Part shown: one piece after another, positions 19,915 to 28,455 of the stretch
Numbering within the stretch: the stretch's first letter is position 1
Layout: every line of letters starts with the position of its first letter
From: Polaromonas sp. JS666
GTDB lineage: Bacteria; Pseudomonadota; Gammaproteobacteria; Burkholderiales; Burkholderiaceae_C
Direction of reading: 5' to 3'
Assembly (NCBI RefSeq): GCF_900103405.1
Contig: NZ_FNHX01000003.1
Span: forward strand, 124,001 to 188,000
Length of the DNA stretch: 64,000 nt
Position numbers and translations under genes: made by a program
The notes under the pieces: generated by a model
What the model was told of the DNA's origin: nothing
What the model saw: only the letters and a program-made list of their open reading frames with translations
The model's database searches: none

Positions 19915-20970
19915 CTAGTTCGCCAGGCCCACCTTGCCGGCCGCACCCACAATTTCTTCCCAGGTGCTGGCATCAATGTCTATGCCCTCACGCTCGCGCT
20001 CCACGCGCGCGCGGCGTTCGGGCTCGCCGGCAATCAGCACGCCGTGCTCGCCGTCGGCCGGCGGGCTTTTGCGCAGCCATTCCACAAAGGCCAGGGCCTC
20101 GGTTTCCATGGACGACTGCGTGCCCAGCTTGCCCGGGTCAATCAAGATGGTCAGCATGCTGTTGTAGACGGCGCGCGTGTTCACCGCCGGGTGGTGCCAC
20201 GTGCCGCCACCGGTCAGCGCGCCGCCCAGCAGCTCGCAGGCCACGGCCAGGCCGTATCCTTTGTGCTCGCCAAAAGGCATGAGCGCGCCGAAAAAACCAT
20301 TGGCCTGCGGCACCACCACCACGCCGGGGTCGGTGGTCGGCTGGCCGTGCTCGTCGATCAGCAGGCCGGGCGGAACGGACTTGCCCTGGTTGTGGGCCAC
20401 GCGCATCTTGCCCTGGGCCACGCGGCTGGTGGCGAAGTCCAGCACAAAGGGCGGGGCGTCCTTGAGCGGCACCCCTATGCAGCAGGGATTCGTGCCGTAG
20501 CGGCCGTCGGCGCCGCCCCAGGGCGCGACCACGGGGCGCGTCAAGACGTTCACGAAGTGCAGCGACACCAGGCCTTGCGCCACCGCCATCTCGGCGAAGT
20601 GGCCTATACGCCCCAGGTGGTGAGATTCGGCCAGCGCCAGGATGCAGCTGCCCTGTTCCTTGGCGCGGGCCATGCCCAGCAGCATGGCCTGCTCGCCGAC
20701 CACCTGGCCGTAGCCGTGCTGGCCGTTGAGGCTCAGCAGCGCGCCGGCGTCGAGCACGGTCTTGACCTGCGCATTGGGCGTGAGGCCGCCTTCGAGCACC
20801 GCGTCCACATAACGCGGCAGCATGCCCACGCCGTGCGAGTCGTGGCCGCTGAGGTTGGCCATGACCAGGTTGGAGGCGACTTTGTCGGCTTCTTGCGCCG
20901 AGCTGCCGGCCGCGACGAGGATGCGGGCGCAGTGGGCGCGCAGGGCTGAAGCTTGGATGTTTTTTTGCAT
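19915..20970 (-). CDS. Malate/L-lactate dehydrogenase-family (Ldh2) oxidoreductase
   Basis: 351 aa. Belongs to the Ldh2/AllD/YbiC family of NAD(P)-dependent 2-hydroxyacid and imine dehydrogenases, which are unrelated to Rossmann-fold enzymes. The family signature with the active-site His is SGHDSHGV near residue 43. Length is normal (330-360 aa). It is the last gene of the minus-strand operon with altronate dehydratase and the TRAP transporter, 25 bp after uxaA. Substrate is uncertain: an aldonate, a lactate/glycerate-type product, or tagaturonate are the candidates from context. Confidence 0.85.
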   Translation of the reverse strand: MQKNIQASALRAHCARILVAAGSSAQEADKVASNLVMANLSGHDSHGVGMLPRYVDAVLEGGLTPNAQVKTVLDAGALLSLNGQHGYGQVVGEQAMLLGMARAKEQGSCILALAESHHLGRIGHFAEMAVAQGLVSLHFVNVLTRPVVAPWGGADGRYGTNPCCIGVPLKDAPPFVLDFATSRVAQGKMRVAHNQGKSVPPGLLIDEHGQPTTDPGVVVVPQANGFFGALMPFGEHKGYGLAVACELLGGALTGGGTWHHPAVNTRAVYNSMLTILIDPGKLGTQSSMETEALAFVEWLRKSPPADGEHGVLIAGEPERRARVEREREGIDIDASTWEEIVGAAGKVGLAN

Positions 20971-20995
20971 GGGCCTTGGAAGATAAGGGTGGGGT

Positions 20996-22567
20996 TTACA
21001 TCACGGCGCCGACTTGCCAGGGCACGAACTCGTTCTGGCCGTAGCCGTGTTTTTCGCTCTTGCTGGGTTCGCCCGAGGCCGTGGCCAGCACCATCTCGAA
21101 AATGCGCTGCCCCATTTCCTGCACCGACACGCCGCCGTCGATGATCTCGCCGCAGTTGATGTCCATGTCTTCTTCCTGCCGCTGCCACAGCGCCGAGTTG
21201 GTGGCCAGCTTGAGCGAAGGCGAGGGCGCGCAGCCGTAGGCCGAGCCGCGGCCGGTGGTAAAGCAGATGATGTTGGCGCCGCCGGCCACCTGGCCTGTGG
21301 CGCTGACCGGGTCGTAGCCCGGCGTGTCCATATAGACAAAACCGTGCGCGCCCACGGGCTCGGCGTATTCATACACCGCCTCAAGGTTGGAGGTGCCGCC
21401 CTTGGCGACCGCGCCCAGCGATTTTTCAAGGATGGTGGTCAAGCCGCCGGCCTTGTTGCCGGGCGAGGGGTTGTTGTTCATCTCGCCATCGTTGATCTCG
21501 GTGTAGTGTTCCCACCACTTGATGCGCGAGATCAGCTTTTCGGCGATCTCGGGCCGCACCGCGCGCCGCGTGAGCAAATGCTCGGCGCCGTAGATTTCGG
21601 GTGTCTCGCTGAGGATGGCGGTGCCGCCGTGGGCCACCAGCAGGTCCACCGCCGCGCCCAGCGCCGGGTTGGCGCTGATGCCCGAATAGCCGTCGGAGCC
21701 GCCGCACTGCAGGCCTATGGTGATGTGGGCGGCGCTGCAGGGCTCGCGTTTCACAGCGTTGGCCTGCGGCAGCATCTCCTTGATCATGGCGATGCCCTTG
21801 GCCACGGTCTTGGCCGTGCCGCCCGTGTCCTGGATGCTGAAGACGCGCAGCGTTTCGCCCTCGCGCAGGCTGCCGTGGGCCAGCCAGGCATTGATCTGGT
21901 TGGATTCGCAGCCCAGGCCCACCACCAGCACGCCCGCGAAGTTGGGATGCGTGGCATAACCGGTCAGCGTGCGCTGCAGGATCTGCAGGCCCAGGCCGTC
22001 GGAGTCCATGCCGCAGCCCGTGCCGTGCGTGAGCGCCACCACGCCGTCGACGTTGGGAAAGTCTTTCAGCGCCGAGGGGTTGTTCTGCCGCGAAAAATGG
22101 TCGGCAATCGCACGCGCGGCCGTGGCCGAGCAGTTGACGCTGGACAAAATACCGATGTAGTTGCGCGTGGCCACGCGACCATCGGGCCGCTTGATGCCCA
22201 TGAAGGTCGCCTCGCGCCTGGCGGGCGCCGGCTTCACGTCGGCGCCGAAGGCGTAGTCGCGCACAAAACTCCCAGTACTGGCGCCTTTGTCGGGCCCCAT
22301 GTCCAGGTTGTGCGTGTGCACATGCTCGCCGGGCGCAATCGGCTTGCTCGCGAAACCGATGATCTGGTTGTAGCGCCGCACCGGCTCGCCAGCGGCCAGC
22401 GCGCGCGTGGCGATCTTGTGGCCGGAGGGGATCAGTCCGCGCACGGTGATGTTTTCGACCTGGGTGCCGCCCACCAACTGGGCGCGAGCAATCAGGACGT
22501 CGTCGGCGGGGTGAAGGCGAATAAACGGCGTGGCAGGGGGCTTGGTGGTAGTCGTCATGGAAGTCAT
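20996..22567 (-). CDS. uxaA: Altronate dehydratase family (UxaA)
   Basis: 523 aa. N-terminal SAF domain (residues about 20-95) joined to the UxaA catalytic region: RPDGRVATRNYIGILSSVNC, TGCGMDSDG and CGGSDGYSGISANPA, containing the conserved Cys residues of this metal-dependent dehydratase family. Expected reaction: D-altronate to 2-keto-3-deoxygluconate. Galactarate dehydratase (GarD) is a relative, so specificity is inferred from the hexuronate context. A second ATG three codons in (22558) is possible. A homologue with the same architecture lies at 43360-44919. Encoded between dctM and the Ldh2 gene. Confidence 0.88.
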   Translation of the reverse strand: MTSMTTTTKPPATPFIRLHPADDVLIARAQLVGGTQVENITVRGLIPSGHKIATRALAAGEPVRRYNQIIGFASKPIAPGEHVHTHNLDMGPDKGASTGSFVRDYAFGADVKPAPARREATFMGIKRPDGRVATRNYIGILSSVNCSATAARAIADHFSRQNNPSALKDFPNVDGVVALTHGTGCGMDSDGLGLQILQRTLTGYATHPNFAGVLVVGLGCESNQINAWLAHGSLREGETLRVFSIQDTGGTAKTVAKGIAMIKEMLPQANAVKREPCSAAHITIGLQCGGSDGYSGISANPALGAAVDLLVAHGGTAILSETPEIYGAEHLLTRRAVRPEIAEKLISRIKWWEHYTEINDGEMNNNPSPGNKAGGLTTILEKSLGAVAKGGTSNLEAVYEYAEPVGAHGFVYMDTPGYDPVSATGQVAGGANIICFTTGRGSAYGCAPSPSLKLATNSALWQRQEEDMDINCGEIIDGGVSVQEMGQRIFEMVLATASGEPSKSEKHGYGQNEFVPWQVGAVM

Positions 22568-22595
22568 CGTGAATGTATGGACGGTTGTACCCCAG

Positions 22596-23990
22596 TTAAT
22601 AAAACATCTTGGGCAACCAGAGTACTGCCCGGGGGAAGTAGGTAATGATGCCCAGGCTCAGCAGCAAGGGCACCAGCCAGGGCAGTATGGCGACGGTGGT
22701 GCGCTCCACCGAAAGATTGGCCACGCGCGCCAGCACAAACAGCACCATGCCCATGGGTGGGTGCAGCAGGCCTATCATGAGGTTGAGCACCATCACCAGA
22801 CCGAAGTGCACCGGGTCTATGCCCAGCTGCGCGGTGATGGGCAGCAGGATGGGCACCAGGATAGTGATGGCGGCGGTGGGCTCCAGGAAGCAGCCGACAA
22901 ACAGCATCAGCAGGTTGGCCAGCAGCAAAAACACCCAGGGGCTCTGGGTAAAGCCCAGCACCCAGGCGGCGATCGCGGTGGTCACGCCGGTAGCCGTCAG
23001 CATCCAGCCGAAGATGGACGCGGCCGCCACGATGAACAGCACGGTGGAGGTGGTCTCGACCGTGTCCAGGCAGACCTTGACGAACATCTTGAACTTCAGC
23101 GCCTTGTACCAGAAGAAGCCCAGCACCATGGCCCAGACGCAGGCCGCGATCGCGCCCTCGGTGGGCGTGAAGAGGCCCGTCGTCATGCCGCCTATCAGCA
23201 GCACCGGCGTCATGATGGGCAGCACGGCCTCGAACTTAAAAATCTTGTCGAGAACGAACAGCGCGACCAGCCCGGCAATCACGGTGACCTGGGCGGGTGC
23301 CCCGGCCTTGGTGATCAGCAGCCACAGCACCAGCGGCCAGGCCGCCACCACCGCCAGCTCGACCAGGGCCTTGGCCAGCTTGCTGCCCGAGAACTTGATG
23401 TCGGCGCCCCATTTGTTCTTGTGGGCGAAATAGGCCACGGTCAGCATCATCAGCACCGCCATCAACAGGCCCGGCAGCAGCCCGGCCAGGAACAGTGCGC
23501 CTATGGATACATTGGCCATCATGCCGTAGATCACAAAAGGCAGGCTGGGCGGAATGATGGGCCCCAGCGTGGCCGAGGCGGCCGTCACGCCGACCGCGAA
23601 TTCCGAGGAATAGCCATGCTCCTTCATGGCCTTGATCTCGATGGTGCCCAGGCCGGCTGCGTCGGCGATCGCCGTGCCGCTCATGCCGGCGAAGATCACC
23701 GAGCCCAGCACGTTGACGTGGCCCAGGCCGCCCTTGAGCCAGCCCACCAGCGCCAGCGCGAAGTTGTAGATGCGGGTGGTGATGCCGGCGTTGTTCATGA
23801 GGTTGCCGGCCAGAATGAAGAAGGGCACGGCCAGCAAGGGGAAGCTGTCTATGCCCGACACCATGCGGTGTATCACCACAAAAGGCGGCAGGTTGCCGGT
23901 GACCAGGATGTAGACCAGCGAGGCGCCCGCCATGGCGATGGCGACCGGGATGCCGGCACCCATGAAGATCAGGAAAAATAGTTTGAGCAT
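22596..23990 (-). CDS. dctM: TRAP transporter large permease DctM
   Basis: 464 aa, about 12 membrane helices, with the DctM features PFFILAGNLMNNAG and GTAIADAAGLGT. With DctQ it forms the sodium-coupled channel that takes substrate from the periplasmic DctP protein. Somewhat longer than the usual 425-430 aa. It lies 21 bp after dctQ and 28 bp before uxaA in the same operon, so its cargo is probably a hexuronate or aldonate. Confidence 0.93.
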   Translation of the reverse strand: MLKLFFLIFMGAGIPVAIAMAGASLVYILVTGNLPPFVVIHRMVSGIDSFPLLAVPFFILAGNLMNNAGITTRIYNFALALVGWLKGGLGHVNVLGSVIFAGMSGTAIADAAGLGTIEIKAMKEHGYSSEFAVGVTAASATLGPIIPPSLPFVIYGMMANVSIGALFLAGLLPGLLMAVLMMLTVAYFAHKNKWGADIKFSGSKLAKALVELAVVAAWPLVLWLLITKAGAPAQVTVIAGLVALFVLDKIFKFEAVLPIMTPVLLIGGMTTGLFTPTEGAIAACVWAMVLGFFWYKALKFKMFVKVCLDTVETTSTVLFIVAAASIFGWMLTATGVTTAIAAWVLGFTQSPWVFLLLANLLMLFVGCFLEPTAAITILVPILLPITAQLGIDPVHFGLVMVLNLMIGLLHPPMGMVLFVLARVANLSVERTTVAILPWLVPLLLSLGIITYFPRAVLWLPKMFY

Positions 23991-24011
23991 GATATGAGGA
24001 ATCTGTCGCGT

Positions 24012-24566
24012 TCAGCGGTCTTGCATGGTGGATTCGGGGCGCTCCAGCACGCTGTAGCCGCGGCGGTAATGGACCAGCGCAACCTGCAGCGAGCGCAGCA
24101 GCATGGCGGCAAATCCCAGCAGGCACACGCCGTAGACGATGTTCATGGGCAGATCCACAATGGTCATGCGGGTCTGGTTGCCGATCTTTTCCATCATCTG
24201 GAAGGTCATGAACACCGCCGCGCCGTAAAAGGCGATGCGCAGCACGTCCGTGACCGTCGACATGATGCGGCCCATCTTTGCCGGCATATGGCGGTAGAAA
24301 AAATCCACCTGGATGTGGTTGTTCTTGGCCACGCCTATGGCCGCGCCTATGAACACCACGGCGATCAGCTCATAACGCGCGATCTCCTCGGTCCAGGCGG
24401 CCGAGTCGTTAAAAACATAACGCGTGACGAACTGGTACAGCACCGTGGCGCCCAGCAGCCAGAAAAAAGCCAGGGCCACCCAGCCCTCGGCCGTGGTGGC
24501 GGACAAGTCCACCGCCTCGTCCTCGGTGTGGAATGAACCGTCGTCGCTGATGATTTTTTCGGTCAT
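24012..24566 (-). CDS. dctQ: TRAP transporter small permease DctQ
   Basis: 184 aa, four predicted membrane helices, with the DctQ hallmark YVFNDSAAWTEEIARY, in which the W-EE motif is conserved. N-terminal tail of about 25 acidic residues. Partner of DctM. It is separated from the upstream binding-protein gene by 152 bp holding a strong inverted repeat, which could lower its expression relative to the receptor. Confidence 0.92.
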   Translation of the reverse strand: MTEKIISDDGSFHTEDEAVDLSATTAEGWVALAFFWLLGATVLYQFVTRYVFNDSAAWTEEIARYELIAVVFIGAAIGVAKNNHIQVDFFYRHMPAKMGRIMSTVTDVLRIAFYGAAVFMTFQMMEKIGNQTRMTIVDLPMNIVYGVCLLGFAAMLLRSLQVALVHYRRGYSVLERPESTMQDR

Positions 24567-24609
24567 CGTGTTTCCTTTATCGGGATTTCAACGTCGCAAG
24601 GTCGTCCGG

Positions 24610-24706
24610 AAAGCGTAGCGAGCGGGCCGAGGTCGCGTCGAGAAGCGCAGCCGTACATCAGTACGGCGAGCATCGCAGGCGCGAGATCGGCCCGCTCAGT
24701 AGCTTT
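24610..24706. repeat. Inverted repeat between dctP and dctQ
   Basis: The arm at 24610-24630 pairs with 24687-24706 (AGCGGGCCGA against TCGGCCCGCT, with partial pairing further out). A nested perfect stem GCCGTAC-ATCA-GTACGGC lies at 24650-24667. It sits exactly in the gap between the binding-protein gene and the membrane-protein genes of the TRAP operon, where REP-like hairpins in other transport operons uncouple receptor from permease levels. Confidence 0.7.
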
Positions 24707-24718
24707 ACGGGCGGCTAC

Positions 24719-25723
24719 CTATTTCAGGTTAATGATGCGGTCGTAATCGGCCTGGCGGTAACCCTGGTCCGCAGGTGTGGTGCTCTTGAGCACCGCCGCG
24801 CGGAAGGCGTTCTTGTCGACCGTGATCACGTTGTTGCCCTTCTTTTTGAACTCATCGACCAGCCGGGCCTCGGAGGCGATGATTTCGCGGCCGGTTTTTT
24901 CGGCGGCTTCCAGCATCACGTCGCTGAAGATCTTTTTCTCGTCGGCGGTCAGCTTGCCCCAGAGCTGGCCCGAGACCACGGTCAGCAGCGAATCGACGAT
25001 GTGGCCGGTCAGCGAGATGTTTTTCTGCACCTCATAGAACTTCTTGGCTTCTATGGTGGGCAGCGGGTTTTCCTGTGCGTCCACCGTGCCGTTTTGCAGC
25101 GCCAGGTAGACCTCGGCGAAGGCAATCGGCGTGGGGTTGGCGCCCAATGCCTTGGGAAAAGCCATATAGGCCGGCGCGTCGGGCACGCGGATCTTCAGGC
25201 CCTTCATGTCTTCAGGCTTGGTGATGGGGCGCGCCGCGCTGGAGGTCACATGGCGCGCGCCGTAGTAATTGAGCGCGGTGATGTGGTTGCCGCTTTTCTG
25301 GTCGTAGCCGGCTGCCAGCTCCTTGAAGACGTCGCTGTTGGCGAACTTGAGCTGGTGCTCGGCGTCGCGGAAGATGAAGGGGAAATAACCGATGGCCAGC
25401 GGCTGGTAGGTACGGCCGGCAAAACTCGCGCCCGTGAGGATGATGTCCACCGTGCCCAGCGTCAGGCCTTGGTTGATGTCGGCCTCCTTGCCCAGCGTGG
25501 AGGCCGGGAATACCTGGATTTCGTACTTGCCGTTGGTGCGTTTCTTGATCTCGTCGCCGGCCCAGACCGACCATTTGTGGAAGGGCTCGGAGGTTTCATA
25601 GACGTGCGCCCATTTCAGTTTGGTCTGGGCCGCGGCCATGCCGGAAAAGCCCAGGGCCCCCGCCATCAGCGCGCAGGCGGCCAGGGTTTTGACGGCGAAT
25701 CGTTTGTTGTGGAATGTCTTCAT
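24719..25723 (-). CDS. dctP: TRAP transporter substrate-binding protein DctP (hexuronate-type)
   Basis: 334 aa. Signal peptide to about residue 32 (GMAAAQ), mature protein starting TKLKWAHVYETSEPFHKW. Conserved TRAP receptor parts: FPASTLGKEADINQGL, and the carboxylate-binding Arg in GLKIRVPDAPAY. Receptors of this subgroup are known to bind D-glucuronate and D-galacturonate, from memory including one from Polaromonas. Context with uxaA supports a uronic acid. It lies downstream of a Bug receptor gene and upstream of the hairpin separating it from dctQM. Confidence 0.92.
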   Translation of the reverse strand: MKTFHNKRFAVKTLAACALMAGALGFSGMAAAQTKLKWAHVYETSEPFHKWSVWAGDEIKKRTNGKYEIQVFPASTLGKEADINQGLTLGTVDIILTGASFAGRTYQPLAIGYFPFIFRDAEHQLKFANSDVFKELAAGYDQKSGNHITALNYYGARHVTSSAARPITKPEDMKGLKIRVPDAPAYMAFPKALGANPTPIAFAEVYLALQNGTVDAQENPLPTIEAKKFYEVQKNISLTGHIVDSLLTVVSGQLWGKLTADEKKIFSDVMLEAAEKTGREIIASEARLVDEFKKKGNNVITVDKNAFRAAVLKSTTPADQGYRQADYDRIINLK

Positions 25724-25803
25724 GGTTGTCTCCTCAAAGGGTGTGCTGGCATGAAAGGGAAAACCGGCCTGCGCGCCAGCGCGCAGGCCGTGAAGCCGCT
25801 GCC

Positions 25804-26769
25804 TCAGTTCTTCAGGTTGAGCTTGGTCACCAGTTGTTTGAAGGTGTCGTTGTCGCGCACCATCTGCGCCTTGAAGGCCGGGCCGTCGGCATAGGCATAG
25901 CCCAGGTTGAGTTTGTCCATGACCTCTTTCATGATGGGTTCGTCGGCGGCCTTTTGGGTCATGGCGCGTATGTAGTCCACCACTTCCGGCGGCGTGCCCT
26001 TGGCCACGCCCAGGCCGCGCCAGGTGCCTATGGACAGGTCTATCTTGCGTTCCTTCATCGTGGGCACGTTCTCAAAGCCCTTGACGCGCTGGTCGGCCAT
26101 CACGCCCAGGATCTTGAGCTTGCCGGCGGCCACGTGCACCGCGACTTCGGCCGGGCTCACGCCCACGGCGTCCACATGGCCGCCCAGCAGGGCCAGCACG
26201 GCGGGGCCCGCGCCCTGGAAGGGAATATGGTTGAACCTGGCGCCGGTTTTTTCCTCCAGCGAGGCGGCCGCCAGGTGCCAGATGGAGCCGTTGCCGGCGT
26301 TGCCGACCTTCACGTCGCTGCCGGTCTTTTTGGCGGCGGCGAGGAAATCCTCAATCGTGTTGTAGGGCGAGTCGGCGCGCACCGTGATGGCGGCCGGGTC
26401 GGCATTGAGGCGGGCAATCGGGATGAAGTCGTCCTGCGTGATCTTGGTGATGCCCATGTGCGGGAGGATGGTGACCTCCACGAAAAGCATGGCGATCTTG
26501 TAGCCGTCGGGCTTGGCGTTGACCACGTCGGCCAGGCCTATGGCGCCGCTGGCGCCGGGCTTGTTGTAGACCACCAGCGACTGGGTGGTGTATTTTTTGG
26601 CCGCTTCGGCATAGGCGCGCGCTAGCGAGTCGGTGCCGCCGCCGGGCTGGAAGGCCACCATCACTTCAATCGGCTTGTTCGGGTAAGGCTGGGCCGTGGC
26701 GATGGCGCACAGGCCCGTGGACAGCAGCAGCGCCGCGGCCAGTCGCTTGGTGTGGGTCAGGAAATTCAT
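25804..26769 (-). CDS. Bug/TctC-family periplasmic receptor
   Basis: 321 aa. Signal peptide to about residue 26 (AIATAQ), then YPNKPIEVMVAFQPGGGTDSLAR, split here as PYPNKPIEV and AFQPGGGTD, which is the Bug-family signature for binding a carboxylate through the beta1-alpha1 loop. No TctA or TctB membrane genes are nearby, so it is an orphan, a common situation for this family in betaproteobacteria. It is the first structural gene after the second gntR, directly before dctP. It may deliver an acid to another transporter or act as a sensor. Confidence 0.9.
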   Translation of the reverse strand: MNFLTHTKRLAAALLLSTGLCAIATAQPYPNKPIEVMVAFQPGGGTDSLARAYAEAAKKYTTQSLVVYNKPGASGAIGLADVVNAKPDGYKIAMLFVEVTILPHMGITKITQDDFIPIARLNADPAAITVRADSPYNTIEDFLAAAKKTGSDVKVGNAGNGSIWHLAAASLEEKTGARFNHIPFQGAGPAVLALLGGHVDAVGVSPAEVAVHVAAGKLKILGVMADQRVKGFENVPTMKERKIDLSIGTWRGLGVAKGTPPEVVDYIRAMTQKAADEPIMKEVMDKLNLGYAYADGPAFKAQMVRDNDTFKQLVTKLNLKN

Positions 26770-26843
26770 GTTTGTCTCGCTTTCTTTTCTTGTAGTGCCA
26801 AGTTGCGGTTGAGGGAAATCTCCGGGTGCGGGAATGCTTCTTC

Positions 26844-27584
26844 TTATTTTTTGGGTGTCTTCTGCTGCTTGGTCCGGCGCCAGCTCACGCTGAAGCGTTT
26901 GTGCGAATGGTCCATGTGTTCATGCATGGCCGCGCGCGCGGCGTCGGGGTCGTGGTTGCGCACCGCCTCATAAATCGCCTGGTGCTCCGCGATGGCCGAG
27001 CGCCAGGATTCCACGGTTTCAAAATGGCCGCCCAAACGCTCGAACAGCGGGCCGCGGCGCGAATCCCAGAAGCGCTGTACGGTTTCGATCAGCACCACAT
27101 TGCCGCAGGACTCGACGATGGCGCTGTGAAAAGCCCGGTCGCCATCGAGCGGCAGCACGCCGCGGTCGGCATCGGCTTGCATGCTGGCGATGGCCTTGTC
27201 CATCGCCTCCAGGTGTTTGCGTTTGGCCTGGGTGGCGGCCATGGCGGCGACTTCGCCTTCCACCACGCGGCGCGCGCGTATCAGTTCCAGCGGGCCCCAT
27301 TCGTCGGGGGGTATCTCCCCGGCCCGGCCGTTGGCCAGGCTGGGCGCGCCGCTGCGGTCCAGCACATAGACGCCCGAGCCGGTGCGCACCTCGACCCAGC
27401 CCTCGACTTCCATCGCAATCAGCGCCTCGCGCACCGAGGGCCGGCTCACGCCCAGCTGGCGCGCCAGGTCGCGCTCGGCCGGCAGGCGCGTGCCCACGGC
27501 CCATTCGCCGGCGGAGATCAGCGTGCGCAGCTGCTCGGCGATCTGGCGGTACAGGCGTTGTGGTTCGACGGTCTGCAGGGGCAT
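26844..27584 (-). CDS. GntR/FadR-family regulator, copy 2
   Basis: 246 aa, the same length as the paralogue at 16727-17467. Winged helix (about 5-75) with LPAERDLARQLGVSRPSVREA, then the FCD effector domain. The C-terminus is basic (WRRTKQQKTPKK). Start at MPLQTVEPQ; longer frames upstream are not supported by homology. It is divergent to the SDR-SDR-hydrolase genes, with an operator-like site at 27649-27666 in between. Likely represses both directions and may cross-regulate the first block through the shared site. Confidence 0.9.
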   Translation of the reverse strand: MPLQTVEPQRLYRQIAEQLRTLISAGEWAVGTRLPAERDLARQLGVSRPSVREALIAMEVEGWVEVRTGSGVYVLDRSGAPSLANGRAGEIPPDEWGPLELIRARRVVEGEVAAMAATQAKRKHLEAMDKAIASMQADADRGVLPLDGDRAFHSAIVESCGNVVLIETVQRFWDSRRGPLFERLGGHFETVESWRSAIAEHQAIYEAVRNHDPDAARAAMHEHMDHSHKRFSVSWRRTKQQKTPKK

Positions 27585-27648
27585 GGAAGGCGATGTGGAA
27601 GGGGTAAAGGGAAAGAATGGGCGGCTTAAGGGTAAGCCAGAATTGGAC

Positions 27649-27666
27649 AAGTGGTCAGACCAATTG
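27649..27666. promoter_or_regulatory. GntR/FadR operator-like site D, shared with 17544-17561
   Basis: AAGTGGTCAGACCAATTG contains the perfect palindrome TGGTC-A-GACCA (27652-27662), close to the FadR-family consensus. AATTGG at 27641-27646 and CCAATT at 27660-27665 form an outer pair. Centred about 70 bp from both divergent start codons. Confidence 0.7.
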
Positions 27667-27720
27667 ATAATCCCATGAAACCCCCGGGACAACATCCGGC
27701 AAAACCCTGTAGGAGCATTG

Positions 27721-28455
27721 ATGAGACTTGAAGGAAAGAAGGCCCTGATTACCGCGGCCGGCCAGGGCATCGGGCGCGCCAGCGCGCTGGCGCTGGCGGC
27801 TGAAGGCGCGCAGGTTTGGGCCACCGACCTGAACCCCAAGCTGCTGGAAAGCTACCAAGGCGTGGCCAATATCACCGCGCTGCCGCTGGACGTGCTCGAC
27901 AAGGCCGCCATCCACAAGCTGGTGGGCGGCCTGCCGGCGCTGGACGTGCTGTTCAATTGCGCGGGTTTTGTGCACGGCGGCACCGCGCTGCAGGCCACCG
28001 ATGAAGAGCTCGAGTTCGCCTTTCAGCTCAATGTGCGCGCGCAGTTCTGGATGATCCAGGCCGTGCTGCCGAAAATGCAGGCCCAAAAACGCGGCAGCAT
28101 CATCAACATGGCCAGCGTCTGCGGCAGCATCAAGGGCCTGCCCAACCGCTTTATCTACGGCACGACCAAGGCCGCGGTGATAGGCCTCACCAAAAGCGTG
28201 GCGGCCGATTTTGTGGCCGACGGCGTGCGCTGCAATGCGATTTGCCCCGGCACCGTCGACACCCCCTCGCTGCAGGACCGCATCAACGCCAATGCCGACC
28301 CGGTGGAGGCGCGCAAGGCCTTTATCGCGCGCCAGCCGCTGGGGCGATTGGCCCAGGCGCATGAAATCGCGCCGTTGGTGACCTTCCTGGCCAGCGACGA
28401 ATCCGCCTTTGTGACCGGCCAGGCCTACAACATCGACGGCGGCATCACCATATGA
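27721..28455 (+). CDS. SDR oxidoreductase (2-keto-3-deoxy-acid dehydrogenase-like)
   Basis: 244 aa. TAAGQGIGRA at the N-terminus, NCAG, and YGTTK at the active site. It resembles the DHRS6/BDH2 group and 2-keto-3-deoxy-L-fuconate dehydrogenases, which oxidise C4 of a keto-deoxy sugar acid. An AGGAG lies 5 bp before the ATG at 27721. It overlaps the next SDR gene by 4 bp, and an FAH-type hydrolase follows, an arrangement known for the non-phosphorylated L-fucose and L-rhamnose routes. Here it is linked to hexuronate genes. Confidence 0.87.
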   Translation: MRLEGKKALITAAGQGIGRASALALAAEGAQVWATDLNPKLLESYQGVANITALPLDVLDKAAIHKLVGGLPALDVLFNCAGFVHGGTALQATDEELEFAFQLNVRAQFWMIQAVLPKMQAQKRGSIINMASVCGSIKGLPNRFIYGTTKAAVIGLTKSVAADFVADGVRCNAICPGTVDTPSLQDRINANADPVEARKAFIARQPLGRLAQAHEIAPLVTFLASDESAFVTGQAYNIDGGITI

